This document shows, piece by piece, positions 25,600-37,143 of a stretch of DNA of 64,000 nt (within the stretch, counting starts at the first letter, position 1; every line of letters starts with the position of its first letter). The notes below the pieces were generated by a model. That model did no database searches and was not told the DNA's origin. It saw only the letters and a program-made list of their open reading frames with translations. Source of the stretch: Moringa oleifera (taxonomy: Eukaryota; Streptophyta; Magnoliopsida; Brassicales; Moringaceae); NCBI GenBank assembly GCA_021397835.1, contig JAJFZO010000447.1:1302001-1366000 (forward strand). The letters are read 5' to 3'. The position numbers and the translations under genes are program-made.

Positions 25600-26935
25600 G
25601 TTTGGGCTACATTGTGATAAAAAAAAATATTAAGTTGTGTGTTCTAATGTGCCCCACTAGATCCCTCATCTGATTTGTAGGGATTTGATGCGACACATAA
25701 GTATTTCTTCAATACTTTCATCAAAGCATCTCTATGAGGCTTTGAGTTGAGAATTAGTGACATTAGTGAGATCTTTATTGAGATCTTGCACAATTGATCA
25801 ATCATGTTATACTCACTATATTTAATGAATTTTAAAAACTGAAGAGCCTCTTTCTTTGTGATAACCTAAGGAGCCTTTTTTTTTTTGTATTTTCTTCTTT
25901 GCCTTCTCCACACCTTATACTTTAGTTATATCACTCATTGGTTCAATGAGTTGATTTGTTACATCCATTGGTCCATAGCATTTTTCACTTTTAATTATAT
26001 GATTAAGACCAGCTATATTTGATATTTCGCTTCCTTAGACCGTTGTATTGTATCACCATGACACACGTGATCATCCTTATATGGAAAAAGGGCAAGTACA
26101 TTGATGCTTTTATTTTTTTGATTATAGTGGGAGGGGGTACATATACTTTCACCTTAAATATGAACGAATTGGTTCCTTCAACCATTCTTATTACCTAAAC
26201 ATCATTTCTTGTCTAACATGTTCACTTGATGCTTTATGTGAGCAAGCAATGGGTTATTAGCTACCTTTTAGGCTGGTTATGGCTTTAAAGCCCAAAACTC
26301 CATTATTCATAAGGGATTGAACCTTATATTTAAATGTGAAGTAGTTCTCGATATTACACCCTACTAATCTATTGTGATAGTTACATGTGGTATTTGCATC
26401 ATATTACTTTGGGTATAAAGGCTAGAGTGACTTTACAAATAAAGGGGTGACCAACTTCTACTCCAAGAGCTGGGGGAATAGTTTAGAATTTAAGCACGGT
26501 ATCAGCTTGATAGGTACTATATGCTTTTGTGGCCTTTATTATGCTGACTTATTATTCACATTTGCCACATTCTTTGAGAACACCTGATATATCATACCTG
26601 AGTGTTTAAAGATGATGTTCAAGTTTAGAGATGAAGTTCGCTTCCACTTCTTTCTTCTTTGTGTCAAAAGATTTCTTTTGCAAGGCATGGTGTTCTGGTA
26701 TACCTATTTATATAGCATTTTCGATGAATTTGCCTGTTTTTACCACATTAATAAATATCTGCCCCATCATAATTAACAACCTCTAGTAGAAAGCAACTTT
26801 AAAGGTCTCGATCAATGTTTTTGTTAGTTTCCTCTCAATTAAGTAGGGCTTTACCTTTACTGTGACCTCCTTCCATCGTCACACATATTCTTTAAAAAAT
26901 TTCATTCCCTGTTTTACTCATATTCTGGATGGTTA
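25600..26935 (-). mobile_element. Ty3/Gypsy retrotransposon relic (gag to protease region)
   Basis: The minus strand encodes a broken Gypsy gag: KFFKEYV, a stop, then RWKEVTVKVKPYLIERKL (about 26900-26830), a zinc-knuckle-like linker region, then further down EALQFLKFIKYSEYNMIDQL and SLILNSKPHRDALMKVL (about 25850-25720), typical of plant Gypsy polyproteins near the protease. Several in-frame stops make it non-functional. Bases 25440-25575 carry a short GGTGGTGACTC motif reminiscent of sequences near the primer-binding site of these elements, but on the plus strand, so it may belong to another copy. Confidence 0.8.
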
Positions 26936-27020
26936 TTCTATTAGGAGCTAGCTTCTCCATATGCTGGTAGTGAGAAGACCACAGCTAGGTCTCTCTAGCT
27001 TTGTATTTTGACACTTTTTT

Positions 27021-27700
27021 ATTTATTTATCTTTTATTATTTTACGATTATCTTGTGCATATTTATTTTCTTTTAAATCATAACAACTAGTATCAAAGTC
27101 TAGGTTTTGTTTTGATTACATATAAGATATTGTGATTCAAAGATGGTAACGACAAGTTCCACCAAATTTTAGATCTCAAAGTTCAATAGTTTCAATTACT
27201 TAGTTTAACACATGTGGCTCTTGTGAAGGATGAATGTGTCATATCTCTTGTTGGAATAAAAAGGAAGCTAAAGGAGATGTCTAATGTTGAATTTGCCAAA
27301 AAAGATGAATTGGTAATGGTAACTAGATCCCTCGCGCAAATTTTACAATCTATCCCATAATCCTACACATTGAACAAAACCAGTTCTTCTAACACTAAGT
27401 GAATATCTACCATCACCAATTCATCTTTTTTGGAAAATTCAATACTAGACATCTCCATTGGCTTCCTTTCTATTCCAACAAGAGATATAACACATTCATC
27501 CTTCACAAGAATCGCATGTGTCTTCAACTTTCAAACTAGGTAGTTGGAATTGTTAAACTTCAAGATCTTAACTTGGTGGAACTTACCCTTGCCAATATCT
27601 TTATGTGTAATCAAAAGCAAAACCTAGACTTTGATACCAATGGTTATGATTTAAGGAAAGATAAATACACATAAGATAATAGTAAAATAATAAAAAATAA
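27021..27700. repeat. Large inverted repeat made of Copia LTR end, PBS and gag start
   Basis: Left arm about 27021-27321 and right arm about 27406-27700 are reverse complements with scattered differences, separated by about 85 bp. Each arm, read inward, gives an LTR end (TTAAATCATAAC), a primer-binding-site-like stretch (GTATCAAAGTCTAGG, like the initiator Met tRNA site of Copia elements), then gag sequence (GTGAAGGATGAATGTGT, ATCTCTTGTTGGAATA). The gag ends point at each other. Frames are broken in both arms. Confidence 0.88.
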
Positions 27701-28140
27701 ACTAGATAGAAAGTAAATAAGAAAGAGCAAAGCAAATTTACACGGTTCCATAGTGTGCCTATGTCCACAAGATGCAACTCAGAATATACTTCAACTATAA
27801 AGAACTTTAAATACAATAAAAAGATACTCTTTATGCTATTAGAACCCTTTTCCTAAGAATGGAGTAGTACCCTATAATCCTTTTATCTATAATATAGTGA
27901 ATTGGGTATTTATAATGAAGAAACAAGGTTCAAATTATAGCTATCTAAAAGGATAAACATTATCCCTAATTAATAAAGATGATGCTTATCATTAAGATGA
28001 CATTCAAATATTTAAATCCCCAAATAAATCTCAAAAGCAAGATAAAGATAGGTTTTATAAAGATTTAAAATAAAAGATAAGATAAAAATAAGTTTTTAAA
28101 AAAAATCTTATCTCAATAATTTAGTTTGCTCAAGTGTTAA
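27650..28140 (-). mobile_element. Copia-type LTR, minus orientation
   Basis: The right arm of the inverted repeat runs on outward into what looks like a full LTR read on the minus strand. It has a TATA-like ATTATAAATACCC (near 27920-27908) and, downstream, GGAACCGTGTAAATTTGC (near 27755-27738), typical of plant Copia LTR ends, then the LTR end and primer-binding site at about 27650. The outer boundary near 28140 is a guess; I found no target duplication. Confidence 0.65.
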
Positions 28141-28230
28141 AAAAAAAATGAATGGAGAAGAAAGAAATGAAAAAAATTTCTTACATATCTTTTGCAAGGA
28201 GTCTTATGTATACATATGTTGGAATGTTAA

Positions 28231-28267
<37 letters not shown>
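28231..28267. repeat. (GT)n(TA)n microsatellite
   Basis: A run of GT dinucleotides passes directly into a TA run. It is simple sequence with no other feature. Confidence 0.95.
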
Positions 28268-28499
28268 CTGTATCATTAACCCGAGATTGAACCATTATAT
28301 TTACATAGAACAAAAGACTGCATTTTACACATTGAAGATCAGATCATTTTAGAGATCACATGTCCAAATATGATTTTGTTGGGTGTTTTAACAATTGGAG
28401 ATTGGCTTTTGGCTATTTATGTTTTTATGTTGCTTGAGGAAGTTGCATTGTGAAAAAGTGTCAAGCAAACACTGATAGTTTCTTCCATCATGGAAATAA

Positions 28500-29262
28500 A
28501 GTTCATTTCATTGCTTGCTATGAGGTATCAATCTAATGGCCACGATATTATGAAACATTATTACTAGCTACATATAATTAATAACATTATGAGACTTTTA
28601 AAAATAAAGTGTGATAACAAGACCGTTGAATTGTATTTCAAGAACAACACAATCTTGTTGAAATAGATTTACACTAAATTTCTAATTGTCAAGTAAAAGG
28701 TTAAAAGCACTCAAGTGTTTATTGAAAACTTCAACACAACTCCATTGGATCTTTTCACTGAGGATTTGCCATCCAAAGTATTTCATGAACATATGGCTTA
28801 TATAGGTCTAGTTGATATTGATGATATGTTTCTTTAATGGGAGTTTGTATTTTGATAGTTGTATGTATTATTGACATGTTTTTGTTGATCAAATCAGAGC
28901 ACTATGTTAGTTTATTGAGATCACTAAAGTTACAAAATTTTTACGATACTTATGCATAAATTTTTGAAATTACGTGGTTTTGCTCTTTTGAATTGTAAAG
29001 TATCCATTCAAAATTGGCATGACATTAGATTACATTTCATGAAACTTTCATGCTAAACATCCATGCTTGATTTAGATTATCATTAATATACTAATATGGT
29101 GAGCATAGACAAGTCTAACAATTGTTTGTAGCAAAAATCACTTTGATCCTATATTGATATGATTATAATTGTTTAGGATATAATCTTTCCTTTCAACAAC
29201 AAAGTTAAAGCTTGTTAGATTTTGCCATGAACAACATTACATATAACTCAAGTGGGAGATTG
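28500..29262 (+). mobile_element. Copia retrotransposon 3' end (RNase H tail and polypurine tract)
   Basis: Plus-strand translation about 28620-28840 gives TVELYFKNNTILLK, then after a stop IYTKFLIVK and DLFTEDLPSKVFHEHMAYIG, matching the C-terminal RNase H end of plant Copia pol. In-frame stops show decay. AAGTGGGAGATTG at about 29251-29263 is the usual Copia polypurine tract, after which a 3' LTR should start (GTGGGCTC follows). The LTR end is not clear; it may reach about 29760. Confidence 0.8.
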
Positions 29263-29769
29263 ATTCTTTAAGTATATGTGGGCTCAGTTATTAAGATTAG
29301 TTGCACATAAATTGGCTGTGTATTAAGCCCAATTGAAGTGATCCCTTAGGTTTATATATATGAGTTTCCAAAATTATGAACTTTTATGGTGGGAGATTAT
29401 ATGCAGAAAACCCAATACCCTATCTTGTTACAATTGATAGGTCCATAACACTATTGGATACATAAGGATTGGTTAAGATCCCCAAGTTAAAGTTATTAAA
29501 AGTACAGTCTTACTCCATCCCAAAAGAAAACAGTTATCAATACAATTTCTGATAACTTAAAAAAGGTCATAATTTCCACATTGATCTTCAATGGATTCCA
29601 ATATGTTTCTTGAACTTGCATTGTGAAACTTAATGATTAAAATGAAAATCCTGATATTTTATTTTATTGTAGTTTATGACTCAATATCATGAAACATGTT
29701 TTTGTTCTGAAATTTCACAATATTTAAAAACTTGTGATGCATGGAGATCCATGAATGATAATTTGCTTA

Positions 29770-30160
29770 CAGCTGGAGCTGAAGAAAGACAATGCCGCTT
29801 GTAGTAGCTGGCATATGCCACCGTGTCGGTAGGGATCTAGCTCTACAAGAAATAATGTGCTACCACCTTCAGATCTACTTCGCCACTTGAGCTACTGGTT
29901 GTGGTGGTGGTTGCGCGCCCACCACTATAATGAGAGGGCCCTACCGCTATGCGCGACAAAAACATGGCTTCACAACACCACCTGATCTGCCGGTTGCTGC
30001 ACGTTAAGGTCATGGCCATGCACAACTGAAGGGCACTTGAGCTCACCCTGCACCTGGCTTCCAACAGTCTCTCGCATCTGCCTCTGCAACGGGGATACTT
30101 GTCCCCGCGCAATGCAAACCACAAGCTTAAATGACAATCACGCCTATGCATGCTCAAATA
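29770..30160. other. GC-rich island of unknown nature in AT-rich DNA
   Basis: About 390 bp are clearly richer in G+C than the flanks, which are strongly AT-rich. The minus strand has a 104-codon open frame (30157-29843) with a Thr/Ser run and many Cys and Arg; I recognise no domain. It could be part of a transposon, a captured exon or an old gene fragment. No splice structure is evident. Confidence 0.4.
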
Positions 30161-32194
30161 AACTAATATTTTATTTTTTGTTAGAAAGATAAAAACATCT
30201 CATATTGAATTTCCATCTTTGTGAAACATCAATATGATACTATGATTCTTTTCATGAAGATCATACAAGACATACTTTTATAAATGAAGCAAAATGGAGT
30301 TTAAAGCGCTTGCTAGCACCATGATATATACTCCACAATTATTTAAGTGAGTCTAGTGCAACAAAGATTTGCTTCAAAAATAAAATTAAAATTAAATTAA
30401 AAAGAAAACTTAAAGATTTAACTTTAGCAAAAAATCTATCTACATAAATTATATTAAACTGTCTCTATCCATTATCATAATTCTTTAAATAATACAAAAA
30501 ATTAAACTAAAAATAAAAAATATAAAAAACTCACTCAAACTAGAAATAAGAAATCTAAAAAAATAGAAAACAAACTTGAATAAGAAATGAGAAACGTAAA
30601 ACAGTAGAAAATTAAGATACTGTATATGTTGGTGTGTACTACATCACAGTCTGCATACAATTGATGTCAGATCGATCTTCAACAACACTTTTAACTCATT
30701 CCTATTGTCTAGTTGATGACAGGTTACACATGATGAGAAGTAGGCTCCTCGAAGCTAAACAGTTATCAATCTCTTGGGCACAAGATCAGTCTCGTTGCAG
30801 TCGACACTCAATCGTGCTACTCTGTGTTATCAGAAGAGAAAAACTGATTGAAGTATAAGAAGGCAGGAAAATGTCAGAAACATATACTAAACAGTCTTGC
30901 AATGCTTCAAAGTACGTACTTTATGTAGTTGTTTTGGCTATGATGTTACTTGTCGGCACCAGTTACATGATCTCTAAGATGTAATAAAGCCAATTGTTTA
31001 CTTGCCTTATGTACTATGAACCAAAACCCCTACCAGATGGTTTGTCTTGAAAGAGTCTGTCAGGTAGCTCAACTTCATACATTGAATGCCCAGCTTATTT
31101 TAAGCATGGACTATATGGGAAATGGTGGATGTACCAAATATGTAAGCAGAAACCGTTGTTCCCTGTTTTCTTTCCTATAACAATATGGCCATTTAGCATT
31201 CAGCTTGGCGCACATGGGTCATAAGTCTTGGTTTCTCCTTTGCCTAACTTTAATGAAATAACTTCTTCTCTTTGCTCACAAGAGTACACATTTTACTTGT
31301 ATCCCTTTGTGGCAATGTGAAGTGACTTTCATGTTCTTTTACTCTTTGGTGTAGATTGAAGCTGCGGAGGATGACGTTAGATTAAGATTTATCTGATCAT
31401 TTGTAACGAAGAGTTTGCCTCTCTGACGCATACAGCGTGAAACTCCGCGGGTGGAGGACATGCATGTGGGTGTGCGATAAAGGTACACTAGTGAACCTCG
31501 CCAGCGAAGAAAGACAGCTCCTTTCTTTTTTAGGGATCGATAAAGATAATTTCAAACTGGAAACGTGCTTTTTGGATTGAAGTATCTGTTCAAGTCACGT
31601 CTTATCACGGTTTGGCACAGCACTCGTTTGCTGTTTGGTCCAAGCAATGACACTTGCAATCAAATTAATTTTTTGTACTAACATCCTCAAAAAGATGAAT
31701 ACGGGGCGTGCCAAATGCAAGCTTTTACACTTCTCTCCCAAAACTGCACATCTATTTCTTTGGTTCTGGGAGAGTAAGGAGAGGTAAATTAGTTTAAGTT
31801 AATTCAAGAATACTCCAGATGAAGGGAAAGTAATTAACTTCTGGGTAAGTTTCTTTTCCCAAACGAGTCTTGCTAGTTCCTTCCCTAGTATTTGTAAACC
31901 GCAAACTTAATTGATTTTGAAACTTCCACAAGTTAAGTTTTTACTAGCTAGCGTTAGGTAGGGCCCCTTGCTTATGCTGCGATTTCAGAGTTGTTTCTTA
32001 TTCGGTGCACATAGAGGTGCCGTATGTACGGCCACTGGTCAAGTTCCCCCTCTATAGGCAACCTGCATATGACTTGTTCATGAATGGATACTTATGCTTT
32101 CATAATAAGATCACGCTCTTAATGCAGGTACTCTGGGTTCAGTACTGATATTTGTCTATATCTTACTGTTGAAAAATAACAAGCTAGATTATCA
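30161..32194. other. Region upstream of the SAUR gene, no confirmed gene
   Basis: AT-rich to about 30600, then of more balanced composition to 32200. It holds small plus-strand open frames only. One encodes 37 residues (30871-30984) with a hydrophobic segment; another of 54 codons starts at 31017. No family was recognised. I saw no exact TGTCTC auxin-response core in the kilobase before the SAUR start. Confidence 0.45.
30871..30984 (+). CDS. Possible 37-aa peptide with one membrane segment
   Basis: ATG to TAA, 37 codons. A polar N-terminus with two Lys is followed by a hydrophobic stretch YVLYVVVLAMMLLVG and a short tail ending in Lys-Met. It fits a single-span membrane micropeptide in shape, but an open frame this short is common by chance. 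No neighbour or promoter evidence supports it, and no homologue is known to me. Confidence 0.2.
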   Translation: MSETYTKQSCNASKYVLYVVVLAMMLLVGTSYMISKM

Positions 32195-32295
32195 ATTCCT
32201 ATAGAATTATAAAGACGATACTGCTTCGGGCACACTCAAACATCTCACCGTCATTTCCTTGTTAAGGACTTCATCTTAGGAGTTACTTCACTGAA
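32195..32295 (+). promoter_or_regulatory. Core promoter and leader of the SAUR gene
   Basis: A TATA-like ATTATAAAG lies at 32207-32215, about 80 bp before the ATG, a usual spacing for short-leader SAUR genes. The leader that follows is C/T-rich. The assignment rests on position and motif only. Confidence 0.5.
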
Positions 32296-32547
32296 ATGCC
32301 AAAGAAACAAGAGGATGGAAGAAGGAGAGCTCCAAAAGGGCACTTTGTTGTTTATGTGGGCAATGAATTGAAGAGGCACTTCGTTCCATTATCTTATCTG
32401 AAGGACCCCACTTTCCAGCGGCTGCTAGAAAATGCTGCAGAGGAGTATGGGTTCAACAGCCATAAGGCCATCATCCTGCCTTGCGATGAATCAGTCTTCC
32501 AAGGAGTCATGGAGTTCTCACGCCACCAATCTGCTTTTAAATGTTAG
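32296..32547 (+). CDS. SAUR-family auxin-responsive protein (83 aa, intronless)
   Basis: Complete single-exon SAUR (small auxin up RNA) protein. Residues 13-80 form the SAUR domain: PKGHFVVYVGNELKRHFVPL, then YLKDPTFQRLLENAAEEYGF and ILPCDESVFQGV. Family members bind and inhibit PP2C.D phosphatases, which keeps plasma-membrane H+-ATPases active and promotes cell expansion; that role is family knowledge. The basic N-terminus (KKQEDGRRR) and length of 83 residues are normal for short SAURs. The ATG chosen is the first in frame and gives the expected short N-terminus. It stands alone here, whereas SAURs often occur in tandem clusters. A DST-like motif follows the stop. Confidence 0.95.
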   Translation: MPKKQEDGRRRAPKGHFVVYVGNELKRHFVPLSYLKDPTFQRLLENAAEEYGFNSHKAIILPCDESVFQGVMEFSRHQSAFKC

Positions 32548-32561
32548 GATCAAATCACTTA

Positions 32562-32617
32562 GGAGTGTCTATGTTGATTCAGTATGACTTGGTGAACTCT
32601 TTAACTTTAATTTGTAG
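32562..32617 (+). promoter_or_regulatory. DST-like mRNA instability element in the SAUR 3' UTR
   Basis: Beginning 15 bases after the stop, GGAG, then ATGTTGATT, then ATTTGTAG are spaced like the three blocks of the DST element (GGA, ATAGATT, TTTGTA) known from SAUR 3' UTRs, which makes the mRNA short-lived. The middle block differs from consensus, so this is a resemblance. Confidence 0.4.
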
Positions 32618-32639
32618 CTTTTGGTTTGCAAATTTTTCA

Positions 32640-35600
32640 CATGATGATGCAAGATCACTAGCAGAAGATTTAGTTCATTCAAGAATCAAGAGAGCCAGCA
32701 TTAATATTGTTTTAGAGTAGTTAGTAACGGGAGAACTTTGATGATCCCTATGGCTGGCATGTACTGGTTCCATCTGAACCTATCTAGAACTCATCTAGTT
32801 CTTCTCTCCCTTAATTAATTTGCAAAACTCAATCTGTAATTCATCATATACAATGATGAGGTTACCATTTAAGTCCATGTGCTTCCCTAACGGGACATTA
32901 ATTGTTGAACAGCATGCATGGCCTGGAGTTTGGAAGTGCATATATATGTATCCATAGGAAGTTCTGCTTGCCGAAGAAACGCATCGTCTGCTCACTCGAC
33001 TTGTTCTTCCACCAGAGCAGCTTCAGCCCTCCACAGAATTCGTGCCTTCCATCTTCCTGAGTTTCTCTGCATCCCTGGTCTTTGTTTGTACCGTACATAG
33101 GATGACTGTCACCCACTTTACATTATGTCATAGAGAATTTGGAAAGGGAAAGGAAGTAGAAATTTCTAAAATGAGCAGGAGTATATATATTAGGAAATTG
33201 ATCCTATGCTGAATTTATTTTTTTAATTTTTGAAAAAATAATTATTTATTTAATTTATGATGTCGTGAAACAAACAAATAAGTAAACAAATCTTCTCCAT
33301 CTATATGTACTTATCTGTAAGATATTAATATCCATCCAAAATTTTATCCACAAAAATCACATCAGAAATCCTAATATATATAGGTTATACCTCCAATGGA
33401 AATATTTTGATTGTTCAGTAAAACAATCAAACTCTGTCAATCCCCTGTGCCTTTGCCCATATGCAATTTGCTTATGGATTGAATTCATGAGTTTATGATC
33501 CTTATGGTGGGTAAAATTATTATTATTATTATTTTCTTGTAGTAATTATAAATTTATTTCAATTTCAATAATTGAATGATTTTTGGTTGAAACTACATTA
33601 ATTTTCAGAAATTGACAGTTACGAAAAGTTAAAGATATGGATCTTAAGTGGCCTGAAAACTATGCAATTTCATATTTCCACAAATGCACTTAGAAAATTC
33701 TGTTGTAACTTTAACCTTTTCTTCTAATGTCATCTTTGTGTAAGTGTCTCCTTTTGTCTTTGTGTGCATGTGTATGCACGTGTTTGCATATGGTTCATTT
33801 ATAATAAATAAATGTAATAAATATAAAATGTTTTTATTAGAAAGATCAATATCATATTAACTAAACCATATACACAAAATATGTAACATGTAAAACAAAG
33901 ATAAAATGCACTCCAGTTACCACATCAGAATCAATAATCAAATGAATTTTAAATTTAAAAAATTATATTTTTACCTTAAATCAAAATTTATATTTCATTT
34001 ATTACCTTAAATCAGAATTTATAAAAAAAATTATATTTTTGTTAAAATTTTAATATGAAATTTAATTTTATGTATAATTTTTATTCATATTAATTACCTA
34101 CATATGTAATGTGTATATGATTTTTACTTATATAATTATCATAATGCTTTTTAAAATACTATCAAAACAAAAAGAATGTTGTCAGTTCTTCTTTAAAAAT
34201 ATTTGTATTTTACATGTTCTTACTAAATTTTGTGTACAAAATTTTATTTGTTTTCATAGATTTTAAAGAGATATTAGAGTAAATGCATAAGTAAAAGTCA
34301 GATATATGCCATGTATATGTGCAAAACTATTAATGTTAATAAAAATTATAAATAAAAATTTTACATTAATAATTAAATAAAATATAAGTTTTAAATAAAT
34401 ATTTTTTTTTACAAATTTTAATTTGAAACTGAGTAAAATGCATGTTCTTTGATATAATTAAATTAATTTAAAAATAATTTAAAATTTAGTTAATTAAATT
34501 AACATTTTCATTCTATTGGTATTAAACTTGGTGATTGAAATGTTGGGTATTGTTGTGCTTTCTCCAAAATCAACACTAACAATTGCTCTTTCTTTACAAC
34601 ATGAGGACAAAGAATCCAAATCATAGGGAGAAAATAATTCATTGTGATACAGTTGAAAGAGAAAAAAAAAACCAGAGGAAATATATAGAAAAAATAGAAT
34701 AAAAAGAATAAAAATTAATCACTAATAATGAGGATTCAACATATGATTTCAATTAATTTGTTTTACTATAGTGTTATAAAACTGAAAACTTCATGAACAA
34801 CAAGAAATCTAAGAAATAGTTGCTGAAGCTGGGTAAAAAAAAAAAAAAAAGCATTATGGGCTCATTGAATTTTGTTTTCAGATTTTTTGGACTTCATATT
34901 TATGAATAGTCCAAAATAACGCAAATGGGGTATATATATATATGGCTTCATTAGCAATGTCTTTGGAAATAAGAAACATGTTGTGGTAGAAAACTTCTAT
35001 TACCATTAAAATTTCAGGTGGGTTTAAGTTTACGCATGCATTGCAACATTCTTGATTTTATGTTATTGAAAATGCGGATGTTATCAGTTTGTGTGAGTCA
35101 ATGTTCATATATTAGAAATATATTTATTATGTTGATATTTATTTTTAATTAAAATAAATTAGTTTGTATTTTTTATATTTATCTTTAATTAAAATAGATT
35201 AGTTTTGAAATAGTTTAATTACATCTAAATATAATTACTCGTAAGTTTGTATTATAACAACAATAACAACAATAATAATATTAGTAACTCAGGATCGATC
35301 TTAAGGTAGGTCAATGAATGACCGTCTAAGACTCCAATATTTTTTCAATTTACTTGTAAGCTTATGTAATCACTAATTAGTAATGTATTATTATCTAGTA
35401 ATAAAAAAAAAAAAAAACTCAAAACTGATCTTGAGGTAGGTCAACCAACTATTGTCTAGGACCCCAATATTTTTAATTTAGTTAAGTGCCTCCAAATTAA
35501 TTGGGAAATTATAATCAATTTTACTTAAACTACAATTTAAAATAGTTTGATATTTTTTTTTTTGTAATTATAAGCCTAAGAATCTAATAAGCCATACATT

Positions 35601-35980
35601 TGATTAGCATTTACAACACAAAACCCATAAAACCCACAAAGCCACAATTTAAAACAGTTTTTTTAAATAATATTTTGATTAACCAGCAAGTTATTGGACT
35701 CATAGCTTTAGTAAGAAGTATCAATTTTACTTTTTACTTGTTTCTACACACTACATAAAAGCCATAAAATCCACAAAGTTGAAACTCTTCTGAAACTCAA
35801 GAACCAAAAAAAAGAAACATTATCAGCTTGAAAATCAAAACTCAAGAGAAGCTCACTCTGTCGCTCAAAATCCAATCAATTGATAAGTTGTTTTGTTGCT
35901 TTAAACAAGTTGGATTATTTGCATTATTTATATTATCTATATTATTAAGTGATTACTCATTATTTTTAATTTATTAATTA
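32640..35980. other. AT-rich intergenic sequence, no gene seen
   Basis: Very AT-rich with homopolymers and short TA runs. No frame resembles a known family. The only structured item I see is the direct repeat at 35.3-35.5 kb, close to the hAT relic. Confidence 0.5.
35287..35480. repeat. Direct repeat, about 60-bp units 130 bp apart
   Basis: Units at about 35287-35352 and 35417-35480 share GATCTT, GGTAGGTCAA, TGTCTAGGA-like and CCAATATTTTT blocks. The second has CTAGGACCCCAA, which recalls the ends of DUF4371-type hAT elements, so these may be terminal or subterminal repeats of the hAT relic. That link is inference. Confidence 0.6.
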
Positions 35981-35989
35981 TTACTTTTT

Positions 35990-37143
35990 ATTGTTGATTT
36001 TCGTTTAGATGAGTATCTTTCCTAAAAGGACATGAATTTAGTTGTGAAGAAAGGGAAAAAAATATTAAATCAAATAAGTTTATCACCAAAAAGAGCCTAG
36101 ATAAAATTTTTACTAAAATTCAGGACAATCAAGTGGTTTAGAAGAATTAATTGGAGATAAAGTGATGATAAAATACCACATGCTGATAAGAATGACTTGA
36201 ATGAAAAATAATCAATTCCCCTGGCCCTTTGGATGATAATGAACCAAATGTTGATATGAATGACTTGAAGTCAAAACACTTATTCCTTCTTTGAATGATA
36301 ATGAACAAACTCCTCCTTTAGATATTTGTGATCCAAAAACTTGAAATTACCTTAATAACAAAACAAGGGATTTATTAGTGAAAAAAAAAGTCTAAGAGAA
36401 AATTATGAGAATTTTCGATTAAATGGCAATTCTAGGCATTCTTCACATGCTCATTATACTTAAATATTATGGAATAAGGAATATCAAGATGGGAATGACT
36501 AGTGTACTTCAAAAAAGTGTAGATAAAGTATATTATTTTTGTTTCAAGTTATTTAAATCTATTTTTCTTACAAGTGTTTTAGATAATAAAAAATATAATG
36601 ATTAAATGAAAGAAGTAATATATCATTAATACGATACTTAGATTGACTTGCAAATTAGATTAAGAAAGAATGAGACAATAATTGATAAAAATTTATAAGA
36701 ACAAATTTTTAGTGATAAAATTCAAATGAACTGATTTCTATGTTAGCCATTAAAATTAATAGTGCAATCGCTTCAAAAATCAAGGAAGTTAAATACATCT
36801 TTTTTGACACTTGATTGTACTCCAAATATGAGTCACCAAAATTAAATGACTTTTATTATACAATGTGTAGATATGTAAATTAGTCCAACAAAAGTAAAAG
36901 AATACTTTTTAGAATTTTTGAATGTGCACAATACATCTAGACTTTTTAATGAATTGCAACCTATATTGATATTTTTTAATCTTAATATTCACAATGTAAG
37001 GAGATAAGGTTATGACAATGGATATAACATGTAAGATAAACACTAAGGTAAGCAAAAAAGATTACTTGAAATAAATCATAGAGCGTTGTATTTTTCATGT
37101 ACTTCTCATTCTCTTAATCTTATTATTTGTGATATGGCACACT
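35990..37143 (+). pseudogene. hAT-type (TTF zinc finger / DUF4371) transposase relic, 5' part
   Basis: Broken plus-strand frames match the N-terminal half of TTF-type zinc finger hAT transposases: NNKTRDLLV (about 36350), VDKVYYFCFKLFKS (about 36510-36550, the TTF Cys pattern decayed to one Cys), a stretch like LDCTPNMSHQNQMTF (about 36810-36850), then SHSLNLIICDMAHS ending at 37143. Stops and frameshifts are frequent. The frame stops at codon MAH-S because a CACTA element is inserted there; it resumes at 40730. Confidence 0.82.

Noticed and set aside
31017..31181. 54-codon plus-strand open frame upstream of the SAUR gene
   Set aside because: No family resemblance, no promoter or splice signals; length is within chance.
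31370..31397. Exon-like sequence after a TGTAG acceptor (reads IEAAEDDVRLRFI then stop)
   Set aside because: It looks like a final exon, but no upstream exon in phase or family could be found, so it is not called.
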